From Lepidostoma basale (taxonomy: Eukaryota; Arthropoda; Insecta; Trichoptera; Lepidostomatidae): DNA of 64,000 bases. The notes under the pieces are model-generated. The model was not told the DNA's origin and searched no databases. It worked only from the letters and a program-made list of their open reading frames with translations. Below, in pieces: positions 59,957 through 62,900 of the stretch; position 1 is the first letter of the stretch; the number at the start of each line of letters is the position of its first letter. The stretch spans positions 1 to 64,000 of the forward strand of contig JAHDVF020000190.1 in assembly GCA_022606425.2 (NCBI GenBank), written 5' to 3'. The translations under genes were made by a program, and so were the position numbers.

Positions 59957-62900
59957 TCTCCCTCTATCTCTCTCTGTCTCTTTCAATTTCTATCTATCTC
60001 ATTAAATCTCTATGTCTCTTTCAATCTCTATCTGTCTCTTTCAACCTCTATATGTCTCTTTCAATCTCTATCTGTCTCTTTCAATCACTATCTGTCCCTT
60101 TCAATCTTTATCTATCTCTTTTATGGTAATGTCTCTCTGTCTCATTCAATCTCTATCAATCTCTTTAAATCTATATCTGTCTCTTTCATTCTCTATCTGT
60201 CTCTATCAATTTCTATCTGTCTCTTTCAATCTATATCTGTCTCTTTCAACCTCTATATGTCTCTTTCAATCTCAATCTGTCTCTTTCCACCTCTATCTAT
60301 CTCTTTCAATCTCTTTCGGTCTCTTTCGATCTCTATCTGTCTCTTTCAATCACTATCTGTCCATTTCAATCTCTATCTATCTCTTTTATGGTAATGTCTT
60401 TCTGTCTCATTCAATCTCTATCAATCTCTTTAAATCTCTATCTGTCTCTTTCATTCTCTATCTGTCTCTATCAATTTCTATCTGTCTCTTTCAATCTATA
60501 TCTGTCTCTTTAAATCTCTATTTGTCTCTTTCAATATTTGTATATCTCTTTCTATCTCTGTATCTATCTTTACAAAAATATAATGTATTTGTGTTTGAAT
60601 GTTATTCTTATTATCAAAGAAAATATTATGAATGTGTCAGCGTTTTATTAATTGATCTCATAAAATATTGTCAAACCCACACAGGGTCATTTCTGTGACA
60701 TAAACTTTTACGCTGATCGCAGAAGAGAAAAACCGTTTTTATAGGATTGGAGATTGCTTACTGTTAATAGTTATGTAGATTTCCTTGTTTAAGGGTTGGC
60801 CCACCCCGTTTTCCACCCTGCAGGAGTAGTAACCCCCGTCTGTGGACGTCACGAGTTCGAGAATGAGGCTTCCATTTGGAAGACTAAGCAATCCTCCTCC
60901 TCTTATGTCCATCACTGGTCTCCAACTTCCACTGCCTTCTGGAAAAATATACAAAAAAACAGTGTTGTTTTTAGCACCTGATATTGCAACATGCACATTT
61001 TGAGAGGATTTGTGACATTGCACTGAGGATGTTGGGTTTCATCGTTTAAAACGGAAGAGTTTTCAGAGATCCCAATGTGCTCAGAGTCCTATACAACGCA
61101 TTGGTTCTGAGCAGACTCGAAAGTGGTTCTGTGATATGGAGTCCTCACGAGGCGAGATATTCCGTTAAGCTGGAGAGGGTTTAGAAAAAAAATCTGAGGT
61201 ATCCTTGCATATGGAAGTGCGGTAGCTTTCCGTGGCTCGATCCCAAGACATTTCTTTTGGGAATGCTAGGGACCAACTCTCTGCAGCTTAAAAGATTTGG
61301 GCATCTCATAACATATTTACTTTACTAGATTAATCAGGGGATATTTTGAGAACTCGGCCGTTCTGGATGAGGATATTAGTATTTTAAATGCCAGCAATGC
61401 GAGTTGAAGAAATCGAAGTGTGTGCACGACACGCTGTATAAACCTTGAGGAAACTACAAAATAATATTATGACTAAACAAATCAAAATAAATTATTGTAA
61501 TGTTTAAGGCATCTATTGAGTACAGGTAAACATATTATAAACTGTCAAATTATAAAACTTTGTTTTATGTATCACAATTGTATATTTATTTTTCGCGACA
61601 GCTGTTTCGTCAACCTATTTTGACATCATCAGGTGTTACAATAATACAATAACAACCTGGTGATGTCAACATAGGTTGACGAAACAGCTGTCGCGAAAAA
61701 TAAAAATACAATTGTGTTACATAAAAAAAGTATAAACGTTCCATAATAAATAACATCTGTCAAAACTGATCATATTTGTGAACAATTTTATAATATTTCT
61801 TTATAATATCACTGAGGAAGGACCGGGTTGTCCGAAACATGACTGATATTTAATTAAATTTTTTTTAAAGTGAGTGTTGCATAAAAAGTACATAAAAAAG
61901 AAGAAACCAAAGTTTCAGCAAATTCAACAGTTAATAATGTCTGCGTTCTGCCAGTTGGTACTTATGGTCTTGAAACTGTTACATTGTCAAAACAAAGTGC
62001 CGAAAAACTACGAGTGACCCAAAGAGACATGGAAAGAGACATGTTAGGAATAAGCCTAAGATACAGAGTCAGAAACGATACGGTGAGAGAAAAAACAAAG
62101 GTCACTGACATCATCCACCGGGTGGCGACTCTAAAATGGCAATGGGCAGGTCAAGTAGCCAGAAGCTCAGATAAAAAGTGGACAAGAATACTGCTGACTT
62201 GGAGACCGTGGACGGCAAAGAGAAGTGCAGGGCGACCGCAACTACGGTGGAAGGATAATTGAACAGACACGTCGGGATAACCTGGATGCAGTCTACACAG
62301 CACAGAGTGACATGGAAGCGAATAGAGGAGGCCTTTGTCCAGGAGTGGACGGGAATAGGCTGAGGAAGAAGAAGAAGAAGAGAAGAATGTTAAAGTATCA
62401 TACCTAGTGTTTCGGCCAAAACAATGGACTATGTAAAAATATTATATACATATAATTTAAATTATAATAAATAAACACAAAAGTCCGAATCGTCCATGTC
62501 AACATGTGCAACATCGAAAAAAACATAATGTGCTATTACATTATGTGCTAAATTAAAAAACAGTGGATACGTGGAACATAAATTAAATAGATAATGTGTG
62601 CACCATCTAAAAAGAACACTTTATGTTAAATTATTTTTATTTTGTTTTTTTATTTTATATCGTTGTATTTTATATTATTTGTTTTAGATTTATTTTGTAG
62701 GTGCTGGACGATCGAAGTGTGCGCGGGAGATGCCTATTGGTGGCGATGAGGTTCGCAACCCATCACACCGCGTCTCCCGCGGGGCGAAAAGAGAAGGATG
62801 GAGTGCCGCATCAGTAAAAGTGTGACAGTCCATTCTTTCTGCCTACCCTTTCGGGGAGACGGCGTGATGGTTAGTTAGTTAGTTACATCATAATACTAGG

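Noticed and set aside
60012..60698. A 228-codon open frame on the plus strand
   Set aside because: It translates a 20-bp tandem repeat (SLSISICLF-like periods) and lies antisense in an intron; not a gene.
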